Shown here piece after piece: positions 1 to 7,800 of a stretch of 64,000 bases of DNA. The notes beneath the pieces are model-generated. The model was given only the letters and a program-made list of their open reading frames with translations, was not told the DNA's origin and did no database searches. Made by a program: the position numbers and the translations under genes. Position 1 is the stretch's first letter; each line of letters begins with the position of its first letter. Origin of the DNA: Nitrospirillum pindoramense (GTDB lineage Bacteria; Pseudomonadota; Alphaproteobacteria; Azospirillales; Azospirillaceae); NCBI RefSeq assembly GCF_007827955.1, contig NZ_VITR01000010.1, forward strand, positions 221,447 to 285,446, given 5' to 3'.

Positions 1-238
1 CGTCGCCGGTAACGACGGACAGGGCGACAGGGACGGAGGTCAGGTTTTCACCGCGCTTCTGCGCCGTCACGATGATCTCGGTCAGGGTGTCGGCATCGGC
101 GGGGGTGGACTGCGGCGCCTCGGCGGCATGGACGCCGGCACCGGCCAGCGACAGCGCCAGGGCGACACCGCCCAGCAGACGAACTGACAAACAACCTTTA
201 CCCGTCGATCCGACAACGGTGTTGGCAACGGCCTGCAT
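1..238 (-). CDS. TonB-dependent receptor, N-terminal part (runs off the window start)
   Basis: Reading leftward from an ATG at 236-238, the frame is open to the window edge (79 codons). It starts with a long signal peptide whose hydrophobic core (VRLLGGVALALSLAGAG) ends near an AxA-like site (VHAAEA). This is followed by a TonB-box-like stretch (LTEIIVTAQKRGENLTSVPV) that leads into the plug domain, as is usual in TonB-dependent outer-membrane receptors. The substrate cannot be told from this fragment. The divergent neighbour at 546 is an SsuD-like flavin monooxygenase, so uptake of an organosulfur compound is a reasonable guess. The family call is firm; the C-terminal barrel is not visible. 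Confidence 0.85.
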   Translation of the reverse strand, partial: MQAVANTVVGSTGKGCLSVRLLGGVALALSLAGAGVHAAEAPQSTPADADTLTEIIVTAQKRGENLTSVPVALSVVTGD

Positions 239-545
239 CCCTTGAACCCCCTTCTGGGTTTAATTCACATTGAAAGATGTGTTTATTTAAGATTTTTCAC
301 GGACATATTCGGCACGCAAATTAACGCGGTCAACGAACTTCATCACCAATTTGGACAATTGGCGTATGCGTGGCGAACATTCCCCACAAAAAATCAGTTG
401 AAACATAGGTCGACGGCGTGGACAGTGGGCGCGCCTGGACAGGGGCCCGACCACCCTGGTCAGCACCAACGATTTCGCTTCATGTTCAGGGACTTAACAA
501 TTCCGTTCCCGGACATGCCCGCCAGATGGAAAGGCCTGAGCCCCC
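239..545. other. Divergent intergenic region
   Basis: This gap separates the leftward TonB receptor from the rightward flavin monooxygenase. Its left half (about 255-400) is clearly AT-richer than the genes and should hold both promoters. I found no convincing palindrome or riboswitch. The short open frames here are on both strands, have no good ribosome site, and do not look coding. Confidence 0.5.
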
Positions 546-1646
546 ATGTCGAACACCACATCCCCGTCCTCCCAGACGTCGTTATCGGCCGCTCCCCGTT
601 GTGAGGTGAGCTGGTTTTCCGCCCTCTGCGACGACGACTACGAATTCCTGGGTGTGCGCGATCCGGCCCTGCTGTCCAGTTTCGAGCACTGTCGGAATAT
701 CGTGCTGACGGCGGAGAAGGGGGGATACGATAACATCCTTTTGCCGTCTGGCTACAGCCTGGGCATCGACACCACCGCCTTCGCCGCCGCCATGGCGCCA
801 CTGCTGCGCCGGCTGAAACTGCTGGTGGCCATCCGCTGTGGGGAAATGTGGCCACCGCAATTGGCGCGCCAGTTGGCCACGCTGGACCAGATGCTGCAGG
901 GCCGGCTGAGCATCAACATCATCTCCAGCGACATGCCCGGCGAAACCCTGTCCAGCGTCGCCCGCTATACCCGCACGACCGAACTGATGGCGCTGTTGCG
1001 CAGCCTGCTGAACGGCGAGGCGGTGGACTTCAAGGGTGAGTTCTACAACGTCGCGGTCGAGCCGCCGCGCGTGCGGCCCGTCAGCGGCCGGGCGCCGCTG
1101 TTCTATTTCGGCGGCCTGTCGGAAGACGCGCGGGAGGCGGCGGCCAAGGGGGCCGACGTGTACCTGATGTGGCCCGACCGCCTGAGCGAGGTGAAGGCCA
1201 TCGTCGATGACCTGTCCGCCCGCGCCACCCGCCACGGCCGCACGCTGCGCTTCGGCTATCGCGTCCATGTCGTGGTGCGCGAAACCGAAGCGGAGGCCCG
1301 CGCCGCCGCCGACCGCCTGCTATCCCGCCTGGACGCGGCGGAGGGGGAGCGTATTCGCAAGCAGTCGCTGGACAGCGCCTCCTTGGGCGTCAGCCGCCAG
1401 GCCGGCCTGCGCGAGGCGGCGGACAATGATGGCTATGTCGAGGAGAACCTGTGGACTGGCATCGGCCGCGCCCGGTCCGGCTGCGGTGCCGCCATCGTCG
1501 GCGATCCCGACCAGGTGCTGGCCAAGCTGCGGGCCTACCAGGCGGCGGGCATCGAGGCCTTCGTCCTGTCGGGCTACCCGCATGCGCGGGAATGCGACCT
1601 GTTCGCCCGTTACGTCCTGCCCCACCTGAACCACGGCCCCCTCTGA
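546..1646 (+). CDS. LLM-class flavin-dependent monooxygenase (SsuD-like)
   Basis: 366 residues, the usual length of FMN-dependent alkanesulfonate-type monooxygenases of the bacterial luciferase-like family. Recognisable parts are the N-terminal strand and loop (WFSALCDDDYEFLG), the central GRLSINIISSD segment that follows the barrel core, the FYNVAVEPPRVRP motif typical of SsuD relatives, and a C-terminal VGDPDQVLAKLRAYQAAGIEAFVLSGYPH segment. Such enzymes use FMNH2 and O2 to cleave C-S bonds of sulfonates, or oxidise related substrates. A partner flavin reductase is not in the window. The ATG start has GGAAAGG about 15 nt upstream. It lies divergent from a TonB receptor and ahead of a TetR gene, so it may be part of an inducible sulfur-scavenging unit. 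The exact substrate is unknown. Confidence 0.88.
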   Translation: MSNTTSPSSQTSLSAAPRCEVSWFSALCDDDYEFLGVRDPALLSSFEHCRNIVLTAEKGGYDNILLPSGYSLGIDTTAFAAAMAPLLRRLKLLVAIRCGEMWPPQLARQLATLDQMLQGRLSINIISSDMPGETLSSVARYTRTTELMALLRSLLNGEAVDFKGEFYNVAVEPPRVRPVSGRAPLFYFGGLSEDAREAAAKGADVYLMWPDRLSEVKAIVDDLSARATRHGRTLRFGYRVHVVVRETEAEARAAADRLLSRLDAAEGERIRKQSLDSASLGVSRQAGLREAADNDGYVEENLWTGIGRARSGCGAAIVGDPDQVLAKLRAYQAAGIEAFVLSGYPHARECDLFARYVLPHLNHGPL

Positions 1647-1664
1647 AATCTTCCCGGAGGGTGA

Positions 1665-1690
1665 GGTAAGGGAACATCTGTTCCCTTACC
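1665..1690. promoter_or_regulatory. Perfect 12+2+12 palindrome, candidate TetR operator
   Basis: The arms GGTAAGGGAACA and TGTTCCCTTACC are exact inverted repeats separated by TC. The element lies between the flavin monooxygenase stop (1646) and the TetR start (1748). The tiny loop and lack of a T run argue against a terminator. A 26-bp dyad directly upstream is what TetR autoregulation commonly uses. Binding by this TetR is inference. Confidence 0.6.
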
Positions 1691-1747
1691 CCCGCCGCCC
1701 CCGCCGGTATACAACCGGCCTGCGCGGGAGTGGGGGAATGGGCAGCC

Positions 1748-2392
1748 ATGGCTGTGGAAGAGTACAGGCAGCGGGTGAAATCGGAAAAGCGGACGGCCGC
1801 CCTGGCCGCCGCCGGCAAGGCCTTCCTGTCCCAGGGCTATGACCGGACCACCCTGGCCCAGGTGGCCAAGGAGGCCGGCATCTCCACCGGCACCCTGTTC
1901 AAGCACTTCCCGACTAAGGCCGCCCTGTTCGAAGGCATCATGGAGCAGCTGTGGGAGGCGGACCCGGAACTGCAACGCCCCTTGCCGCCGCCGGGCAACC
2001 CGGCCGGGGGCCTGACCGCCATCGGCCATGATTACGCCGGCAAGCTGCGCCAGCCCCATACCGGCCCCTTGTTCCGCGTCATCATCGCGGAGGCGCCGCG
2101 CTTCCCCGAATTGGGCCAAGCCCTGTTCCAGCGGGGCAAAGCGCCCTATCTGGACCGCCTGCATGCCTATCTGCGCTCGGAAATCGCGGCCGGCACCATG
2201 GCCATCCATGACGTTCCCCTGGCCGCGCGCCAGTTCCTGGGCATGATCAACGACCTGATCTTCTGGCCCACCTTCCTGGCCGCCGACCAGGGGGTGAGCG
2301 ACGCGGAGGTGGGGCGGGTGATCGATGAGGCGGTGCTGACCCTGCTGGCACGGTATGGCCGCGGCATCACGGGCGGGGCACAGCGACCCTGA
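1748..2392 (+). CDS. TetR/AcrR family transcriptional regulator
   Basis: 214 residues. The N-terminal helix-turn-helix is textbook TetR: AAGKAFLSQGYDRTTLAQVAKEAGISTGTLFKHFPTKAALF spans about residues 20-60. The C-terminal half is a helical ligand-binding domain of the AcrR type, ending in a TetR_C-like IDEAVLTLLARY helix. I chose the ATG at 1748 because GGGGGA lies about 10 nt upstream; a GTG at 1730 in the same frame would add six residues. A perfect palindrome at 1665-1690 is the likely autoregulatory operator. The 3' end overlaps the convergent esterase gene by 26 nt. Its ligand is unknown; the flavin monooxygenase upstream or the esterase downstream are the obvious targets. Confidence 0.92.
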   Translation: MAVEEYRQRVKSEKRTAALAAAGKAFLSQGYDRTTLAQVAKEAGISTGTLFKHFPTKAALFEGIMEQLWEADPELQRPLPPPGNPAGGLTAIGHDYAGKLRQPHTGPLFRVIIAEAPRFPELGQALFQRGKAPYLDRLHAYLRSEIAAGTMAIHDVPLAARQFLGMINDLIFWPTFLAADQGVSDAEVGRVIDEAVLTLLARYGRGITGGAQRP

Positions 2393-3230
2393 GCTGCTGG
2401 GCGAACAGCCACTCCCGCCAGCCAGGCGCCAGGATCATGTCCGGCGGCAAGCGGTGCTCCATACCCTGGTATCGGATGAAGACGGGGGCGCCACCGGCAG
2501 CGGCCACCGCCTCGGCCCAGGCATGGTCGGGGGCGTAAGGGTTTTCCATATCGGCGTCACCATGCACCTGCAGGGTAGGCACGGCGGCCACCCCGGCAGC
2601 TTGCGTCCGGTCCGGCGGCACGGCGGAGAAGACGACCGCCGCGGCGAAGCGGCCGGGCTTGGCCACCAACGCATCCAGCGCCGCCGAGGCCCCCATGGAG
2701 AAGCCCACGACATAAATCCGCGTCGTGTCCACCGGCAGGCGCCCCACCAGATCGTCCACCAGGGCCAAGACGGCGGGCAGGGAAGCACCAGGGTGGGATG
2801 CCAAAAGGCCATCCACCCCCGGCGCGTAGTCGGCGCTGCGCGTGTCCACCTGCGGTACCACCACATAGGCCGGAAAGCGCTGCCGCACGTCGGGCAGCGC
2901 CCAAGCCTTGGCGAAGCCAGTCATCTGCGCGGCGTTGTCCTGGCCGATGCTGCCGGAGCCGTGCAGGACCACCACCAGGGGCAGCTTGGCCAAAGTCGGC
3001 TGCGCCGCCACCGTCGCCGGTGCCAACAGACGATAAGGCACCGTGCGGCCGTCTGGAGCCGTGTAGGTCTTGGCGACAAAGTCGTCGCTCAGCGGCGCCT
3101 TGATGACGTCGTCCATTGCCTTAAGATCTGATGGGAACGGGGCATAGGGCAGGGTACGCTCGTCCACGCGCCCGGTCTGTGCCCAAGCGCCCGAAACCAG
3201 CGCCATCATCGACACCGCCACCCATCCCAT
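2367..3230 (-). CDS. Secreted alpha/beta-hydrolase esterase (PHB depolymerase/dienelactone-hydrolase-like)
   Basis: About 287 residues. The N-terminus is a short signal peptide (MGWVAVSMMALVSGAWAQ), so the enzyme should be periplasmic or exported. The hydrolase core shows LVVVLHGSGSIGQDN (oxyanion region), the nucleophile elbow GFSMGASAALD, an acid in QVHGDADMENPY and a catalytic His in YQGMEHRLPPD. These make a complete Ser-Asp-His triad, as in predicted peptidase and PHB-depolymerase-like esterases. The start at 3230 (ATG) is chosen because AAGAGGTGG lies 10-15 nt upstream; a GTG at 3236 or the longer frame up to 3308 (overlapping eutC) are alternatives. It follows eutC by 22 nt on the same strand and may be co-transcribed. 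Substrate unknown. Confidence 0.8.
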   Translation of the reverse strand: MGWVAVSMMALVSGAWAQTGRVDERTLPYAPFPSDLKAMDDVIKAPLSDDFVAKTYTAPDGRTVPYRLLAPATVAAQPTLAKLPLVVVLHGSGSIGQDNAAQMTGFAKAWALPDVRQRFPAYVVVPQVDTRSADYAPGVDGLLASHPGASLPAVLALVDDLVGRLPVDTTRIYVVGFSMGASAALDALVAKPGRFAAAVVFSAVPPDRTQAAGVAAVPTLQVHGDADMENPYAPDHAWAEAVAAAGGAPVFIRYQGMEHRLPPDMILAPGWREWLFAQQLRVAVPRP

Positions 3231-3252
3231 CCGCAGCACGGCCACCTCTTCT

Positions 3253-4038
3253 TCAGTCCGCCAGCAACATGGGCGCGCGGCCGTCGACCAGCAAGTGGTC
3301 GCTCTCATCCTTCAGCGCGACGCCCGTCACCTGCCGGCGCAGCGCCTGCCGCAACAGCCAAGCCAGCTTGAAGGCCGCCAGGTCGTGGGACAGGCCGCCA
3401 TCCCGAATGTTGGACAGGCAATTGCGCTCCGCATCCAGGCGCCCGGGGGCGGGGTTCAGGGTCAGGTAGACGCCCAGGCTGTCGGGGGCGGACAGGCCCG
3501 GCCGCTCCCCGATCAGCATGGCCACGGCACGGGCGCCCAGCGCCTGTCCCACCGCGTCGCCCAGGGCAACCCGCGCCTGCGACGCCACCACCACCGGCGC
3601 CAGGCGCCAGCCCTCCCGCCGGACCCAGGGCAGGAAGGCGGCCAGCAGGGGCAGGGCCTGGCGATGCACGGCGGTGGCCGACAGCCCGTCGGCGATGACG
3701 ATGGCCAAGTCAGGGGTGGCGGCGGGTACGGTCGCCAGCCTATCGCGGCTGGCCGCATCCAGCAGGCGGCCCAGGTCCGGACGGTTGAGATAGGTGGCGC
3801 GGTCTGGCGCGGCGCTGTGCACCGCCACTGGCGCCAGATCCAGGGCCGCCAGTTGCTCCACCAGCCCCGCGGCGTCGAAGGGCGTGTGCACGGCATCCCG
3901 CGCCTGGGCATGAGCCAGAGCGAAGCGCAGCACCTCCGCCGTCGGCAGGCTATCGCCCGCGCGACCCAGGGCGATGCGCGCGGGGGTGGCACCAGCCAAG
4001 TGCGCCCAGGCGTCGGGCGTGACCGTCGGCCGGTCCAT
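3253..4038 (-). CDS. eutC: Ethanolamine ammonia-lyase small subunit
   Basis: About 261 residues. EutC pairs with EutB to form the adenosylcobalamin-dependent enzyme that splits ethanolamine into acetaldehyde and ammonia. Diagnostic segments are LNRPDLGRLLD, the IVIADGLSATAVH stretch, LIGERPGLSAPDSLGVYLTLNP and ERNCLSNIRDGG; all are conserved in EutC. The start is set at the ATG in a TGATG overlap with the eutB stop, with GGGG about 8 nt upstream. An ATG three codons earlier (4047) also exists but lacks room for a ribosome site. The short N-terminus lacks the roughly 50-residue extension of the enterobacterial protein. Translational coupling to eutB is evident. Confidence 0.95.
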   Translation of the reverse strand: MDRPTVTPDAWAHLAGATPARIALGRAGDSLPTAEVLRFALAHAQARDAVHTPFDAAGLVEQLAALDLAPVAVHSAAPDRATYLNRPDLGRLLDAASRDRLATVPAATPDLAIVIADGLSATAVHRQALPLLAAFLPWVRREGWRLAPVVVASQARVALGDAVGQALGARAVAMLIGERPGLSAPDSLGVYLTLNPAPGRLDAERNCLSNIRDGGLSHDLAAFKLAWLLRQALRRQVTGVALKDESDHLLVDGRAPMLLAD

Positions 4039-5441
4039 CAGCGCCATCCCCGCAGCAGGGGCTGGCTGGGCGACTGGGGCAGGGGGCGGCCGTCCGCGCC
4101 GGCGATGCCCATGGCTGACAGCCAGGCCTCGAACTCCGGCGCCCGCTTGAGCCCAAGCAGGCGCCGGACATAGAGGGCGTCATGGAAGGAGGTCGACTGG
4201 TAATTCAGCATGACGTCATCGGCCCCCGGCACGCCCATGATGTAGGACACCCCCGCGGTGGCCAGCAGGGTCAGCAGCGTGTCCATGTCATCCTGGTCGG
4301 CCTCGGCATGGTTGGTGTAACAGACGTCGCAGCCCAGCGGCAGGCCCAGCAGCTTGCCGCAGAAATGGTCCTCCAGCCCGGCGCGGATGATCTGCTTGCC
4401 GTCATAAAGGTATTCCGGCCCGATGAACCCGACGACCGTGTTGACCAGCAGGGGCCGGAACTCCCGCGCCACGGCGTAGGCCCGTGCCTCCAGCGTCTGC
4501 TGGTCCACGCCATGGTGGGCGCCGGCGGAGAGGGCGCTGCCCTGGCCGGTCTCGAAATACATGACGTTGTCGCCCACCGTGCCGCGCTTCAGCGCCTGGG
4601 CGGCCTCCATCCCCTCGCGCAGCAGGGCCAGGCTGACGCCGAAGCCCTGGTTGGCCGCCTGGGTGCCCGCCACCGACTGGAACACCAGATCCAGCGGCAC
4701 GCCCCGGTTCATCAGTTCGATGCTGGTGGTGACATGGGTCAGGATGCAGGCCTGCGTGGGGATGGCGAAGCGCTGGATGACGCCATCGATCAGGCGCGCC
4801 AGGTCGCCCAGCACCGACAGGCTGTCCGATACCGGGTTCAGGCCGATGACCGCGTCGCCGCAGCCATAGAGCAAGCCATCCAGGATGCTGGCCGCCACAC
4901 CGCCTGGGTCATCCGCTGGATGGTTGGGCTGCAACCGCACAGCCAGGGTGCCGGGCAGGCCGATGGTGTTGCGGAACCGGGTTACGACACCGCACTTGCG
5001 CGCCGCCAGGATCAGGTCCTGGTTGCGCATGATCTTGGAAACTGCCGCCGCCATCTCCGGCATCAGGCCGGGAGCCAGGGCGGCCAGCGTCTCCGGCGTC
5101 GCCTGGTCGGACAGCAGGTGGTCACGGAACCCGCCCACCGTCAGGTGCGACACCGGGGCGAAGGCCGCCGCGTCGTGCCGGTCCAGGATCAGGCGGGTGA
5201 CCTCATCCGCCTCATAAGGCACCAGCGCTTCGGTCAGGAAGGTCTTCAGCGGCAGGTCGGCCAGGCACATCTTGGCCGCCACGTTCTCCTCCGCGCTGGC
5301 GGCGGCGATACCGGCCAGCCGGTCGCCGGACCGGGGGGGCGTCGCCTTGGCCATCAGGTCCTTCAGATCGGCGAAGGTCCAGGTGCGGGGCCCCACGGTG
5401 ATGCGGTACGGCGCGCGTCCAACCAAACCCGTCTCCCCCAA
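4038..5441 (-). CDS. eutB: Ethanolamine ammonia-lyase large subunit
   Basis: 467 residues, normal for EutB, the catalytic alpha subunit. It is collinear with the enterobacterial protein from the N-terminus (RSGDRLAGIAAASAEENVAAK), through AGDAVIG-like CGDAVIGLNPVSDS, FETGQGSALSAGAHHG and VGFIGPEYLYDGKQIIRAGLEDHF, to GCDVCYTNHAEADQ and YIMGVPGADDVMLNYQSTSFHD. No ATG opens the frame: the longest start is TTG at 5441, and a second TTG at 5426 has GGGGGAG six nt ahead and would match the family length better. No eutA reactivase, eutR regulator, microcompartment shell gene or B12 riboswitch is visible nearby. That suggests a simple cytosolic use of ethanolamine as a nitrogen and carbon source. Confidence 0.95.
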   Translation of the reverse strand: MGETGLVGRAPYRITVGPRTWTFADLKDLMAKATPPRSGDRLAGIAAASAEENVAAKMCLADLPLKTFLTEALVPYEADEVTRLILDRHDAAAFAPVSHLTVGGFRDHLLSDQATPETLAALAPGLMPEMAAAVSKIMRNQDLILAARKCGVVTRFRNTIGLPGTLAVRLQPNHPADDPGGVAASILDGLLYGCGDAVIGLNPVSDSLSVLGDLARLIDGVIQRFAIPTQACILTHVTTSIELMNRGVPLDLVFQSVAGTQAANQGFGVSLALLREGMEAAQALKRGTVGDNVMYFETGQGSALSAGAHHGVDQQTLEARAYAVAREFRPLLVNTVVGFIGPEYLYDGKQIIRAGLEDHFCGKLLGLPLGCDVCYTNHAEADQDDMDTLLTLLATAGVSYIMGVPGADDVMLNYQSTSFHDALYVRRLLGLKRAPEFEAWLSAMGIAGADGRPLPQSPSQPLLRGWR

Positions 5442-5630
5442 GCGACATCACCCACGACGTGATCATGACATCGAACATGGACGCCGAGAAGCGTCGAGCA
5501 CCGCCTCGCGACTACTCGTTAAAGTTATATTAATGATGATTTTTTTCTCTATAAGTTGATAATGTCACGCATACACCCGCAAAGCCTGGCCCTGGTTCGC
5601 CGGCCCATCCACAAGTGACAGGGGGAAAGC

Positions 5631-7025
5631 ATGCGTGTCCATTCTTCAACCGCCACCTTGGCCGTGCTGCTCGGCATCGGCTTGATGCCCACGGCCGCGA
5701 TGGCGCAGATCGTTCCTGTTGATATTCCAGCCTCTTACGCCATCGGCACGCAGGGGGCCACCCTTCAAGGCTGGGTGACCAACAACAACCAGGACCAGCT
5801 GCGTCAGCACAGCTGGACCGTCTGGGCCGGTCTGAATGCGGCGTCGGGCACCACTTATGATGGCAAGGAACTGCCGGTTTGGGAAACCTGGCTGGGCACG
5901 GAAGAGGTGTTCGCCACACCGCAATCCAAGCTGACGGCGTCGGGCGGCGACAAAATGGCGGAACCGGCGCGGCATTTCAGGCGCCCTCATCAGTTCGCCC
6001 ACCTGGCCCTGTTGCGCGGCAACGCCCTACCCAACGACCCAGCCAGCAGTACCCAAGTGGTCTCGTTCAATAAGTTCAGCCCCGCCGCGGCGAAATTCAT
6101 CCGGTCACCGCAGTACATCGCGGGCCTGCAAGGGACCTATGAGGTCAACTCCCAAACCGCGTTGAACAAGATCAACGCGGCTTGGCCCAGCGGCACGCCC
6201 ACCGAGAACCGCAGCATCAGCGAATTCCCGGTGGAGGCCCTGGAACTGAAGCCGGTGATGAGCGTGGTGAAGGCCTCGGGCCTGACGCCGATGCCGCTGT
6301 GGCAGGGACCGGCGCAATCGACCGATGCGAAGAACCCCACCCCGGAGACCTGGAAAGTCTGCGTCGCCATCGACCCGGCCGCCACGGGGGATGAGATCAT
6401 CCCGGCCGGCAAGAAGCTGAGCAAGGAACAGATCGCCGCGTTGGATGCCTCGGCCAAGGCCGCCAAGCTGTCCTGCACCGTGCAGTACTACGCGCCGGTG
6501 ACGGTGCTTTATAACTTCAAGCTGACTGAGGAAGAGGCGCAGTCCTTGAGCAAGGCCCAGCAGGTCAAGGCGGCCGCAGGCGACTATGGCGTGCTGGTGG
6601 CCATGCATGTCAACACGAAGGAAGTGCCGTTCTGGGCCTGGCAGACATTCTATTGGCAGCCGGGTGCCGATACGCCCAACAAGTACCCGGGCAGCAAGCA
6701 GGGGCAGCCCGCCAGCCTGCCCGCACCGTACCGCAACTACGCCATGTGCACCAACTACAGCCAGCAGGTGCCGGCCGTGGCCGCCAGCGGGCAGAAGCAG
6801 AAGATGGACGTGTGCTTCAACCCCTATCTTGAGACCGATCCGGGTATTCCCGATGGTATCCAGTCGAATTGCATCAGCTGTCATGCCTTGGCCGGCGTGG
6901 GCAAGGGGCCGACCTATCCCGCCAACTACAAGCAGCCCATCAACCTGTTCGCCGACAAGCAGTACTTCACCGACCAGGCCACCCGCGCCGACTTCTCCTG
7001 GGCCATCGCCGACGCGCCGAAGTAA
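5631..7025 (+). CDS. Exported protein with one CXXCH haem-c motif, function unknown
   Basis: 464 residues. A clear signal peptide (LAVLLGIGLMPTAAMAQ) sends it to the periplasm. The only redox signature is CISCH at about residues 414-418, close to the C-terminus, consistent with one covalently bound haem. The rest is rich in W, Y, N and Q and includes WAGLNAASGTTYDGKELPVWETW and FWAWQTFYWQPG, which I cannot place in a named cytochrome family. The ATG has GGGGGAAAG just upstream, an excellent ribosome site. It is divergent from eutBC, and a compact AT-rich promoter region separates them. A role in periplasmic electron transfer or as a cytochrome-c-like subunit is inference only. Confidence 0.7.
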   Translation: MRVHSSTATLAVLLGIGLMPTAAMAQIVPVDIPASYAIGTQGATLQGWVTNNNQDQLRQHSWTVWAGLNAASGTTYDGKELPVWETWLGTEEVFATPQSKLTASGGDKMAEPARHFRRPHQFAHLALLRGNALPNDPASSTQVVSFNKFSPAAAKFIRSPQYIAGLQGTYEVNSQTALNKINAAWPSGTPTENRSISEFPVEALELKPVMSVVKASGLTPMPLWQGPAQSTDAKNPTPETWKVCVAIDPAATGDEIIPAGKKLSKEQIAALDASAKAAKLSCTVQYYAPVTVLYNFKLTEEEAQSLSKAQQVKAAAGDYGVLVAMHVNTKEVPFWAWQTFYWQPGADTPNKYPGSKQGQPASLPAPYRNYAMCTNYSQQVPAVAASGQKQKMDVCFNPYLETDPGIPDGIQSNCISCHALAGVGKGPTYPANYKQPINLFADKQYFTDQATRADFSWAIADAPK

Positions 7026-7048
7026 TCAGACGACAATCGGGGGGATTC

Positions 7049-7069
7049 GGGGGCGCCAACGGCGCTCCC
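7049..7069 (+). terminator. Stem-loop after the CXXCH protein
   Basis: GGGGGCGCC and GGCGCTCCC can form a nine-pair stem (one G-T pair) around a three-base loop, 24 nt after the stop codon. There is no T run, so it may be a weak or factor-dependent terminator. Confidence 0.3.
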
Positions 7070-7140
7070 GGCCCCAGCGGCGCAAGTGGTCCTGACGTGG
7101 CGCGGGGCGAAACGGCCGCGACAACCGCGATGTTATTGTG

Positions 7141-7156
7141 TACCAATCCCTTGGTA
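7141..7156. promoter_or_regulatory. 16-bp palindrome in front of tspO
   Basis: TACCAA and TTGGTA form a perfect dyad around TCCC, ending 30 nt before the tspO start. The position suits a repressor or activator operator. It does not match the TGT-N12-ACA pattern of PpsR, which controls tspO in Rhodobacter. No regulator can be named. Confidence 0.45.
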
Positions 7157-7185
7157 GACATGACATTGCCCGAGGATAGCCGCCC

Positions 7186-7671
7186 ATGACGATCCATGAG
7201 GATGAAGCGCCGGCCCCGGCGGCGCGTTTTCCTGCCCTCATCCTCTTCATCGTGCTGGTTCTGGGCATAGGCCTGACCCTGGGCTATCTGACAGCGCCGG
7301 CCGAGTGGTATCGTAACCTGGCCAAGCCCGGCTTCACCCCGCCGAACTGGGTGTTCGCCCCGGCCTGGACCCTGCTGTATGTCTTGATCGCCGTGGCCGG
7401 CTGGCTGACGTGGCGGCGGGATCGCGATAGCCGGCCCATGCGCCTGTGGTGGATCCAGATGGTGCTGAACTTCTGCTGGTCCCCCATCTTCTTCGCCGCG
7501 CATTTGCCCGGCCTGGCCCTGGCCATCGTCCTGGCCTTGCTGGCCAGCATCCTGGCCTTCATCGGCACCGCCTGGCGCCAGGACCGCACAGCCGCCCTGT
7601 TGTTCCTGCCTTATGCCGCCTGGGTCACCTTCGCCAGCGCGCTGAACGCAGGTATCTGGTTCCTGAACTAA
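7186..7671 (+). CDS. tspO: TspO/MBR family tryptophan-rich sensory protein
   Basis: 161 residues with five predicted membrane helices, the standard TspO fold. Family hallmarks are WYRNLAKPGFTPPNWVFAPAWTLLYVLIAVAGWLTW (loop 1 and helix 2), NFCWSPIFF (helix 3) and the C-terminal LPYAAWVTFASALNAGIWFLN. The N-terminus carries about 15 extra acidic and Pro/Ala residues before helix 1. TspO binds tetrapyrroles and modulates porphyrin or stress physiology in alphaproteobacteria. A palindrome sits in its promoter region. The gene stands alone, preceded by the exported CXXCH protein, which would be a haem user, but no operon link is evident. Confidence 0.93.
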   Translation: MTIHEDEAPAPAARFPALILFIVLVLGIGLTLGYLTAPAEWYRNLAKPGFTPPNWVFAPAWTLLYVLIAVAGWLTWRRDRDSRPMRLWWIQMVLNFCWSPIFFAAHLPGLALAIVLALLASILAFIGTAWRQDRTAALLFLPYAAWVTFASALNAGIWFLN

Positions 7672-7800
7672 AAGCCCGGCCACCGGCGGGAGCCTCCGCC
7701 GCCCGTGCGACAAATTCTCCCGCCCGCGCTCCGCGCGTGACCGTCCTTGGGCGATCCATAGGATAGGGGCTGTCCTTCACTTCGGGGTGCAGCGCGGTCC

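Noticed and set aside
5442..5630. Cobalamin riboswitch in front of eutBC
   Set aside because: I looked for a B12-box-like element and stable stems on the minus strand and found none; the region is short and AT-rich.
7131..7160. PpsR-type TGT-N12-ACA site before tspO
   Set aside because: The outer TGT and ACA are 16 bases apart, not 12; only the inner TACCAA/TTGGTA dyad is exact.
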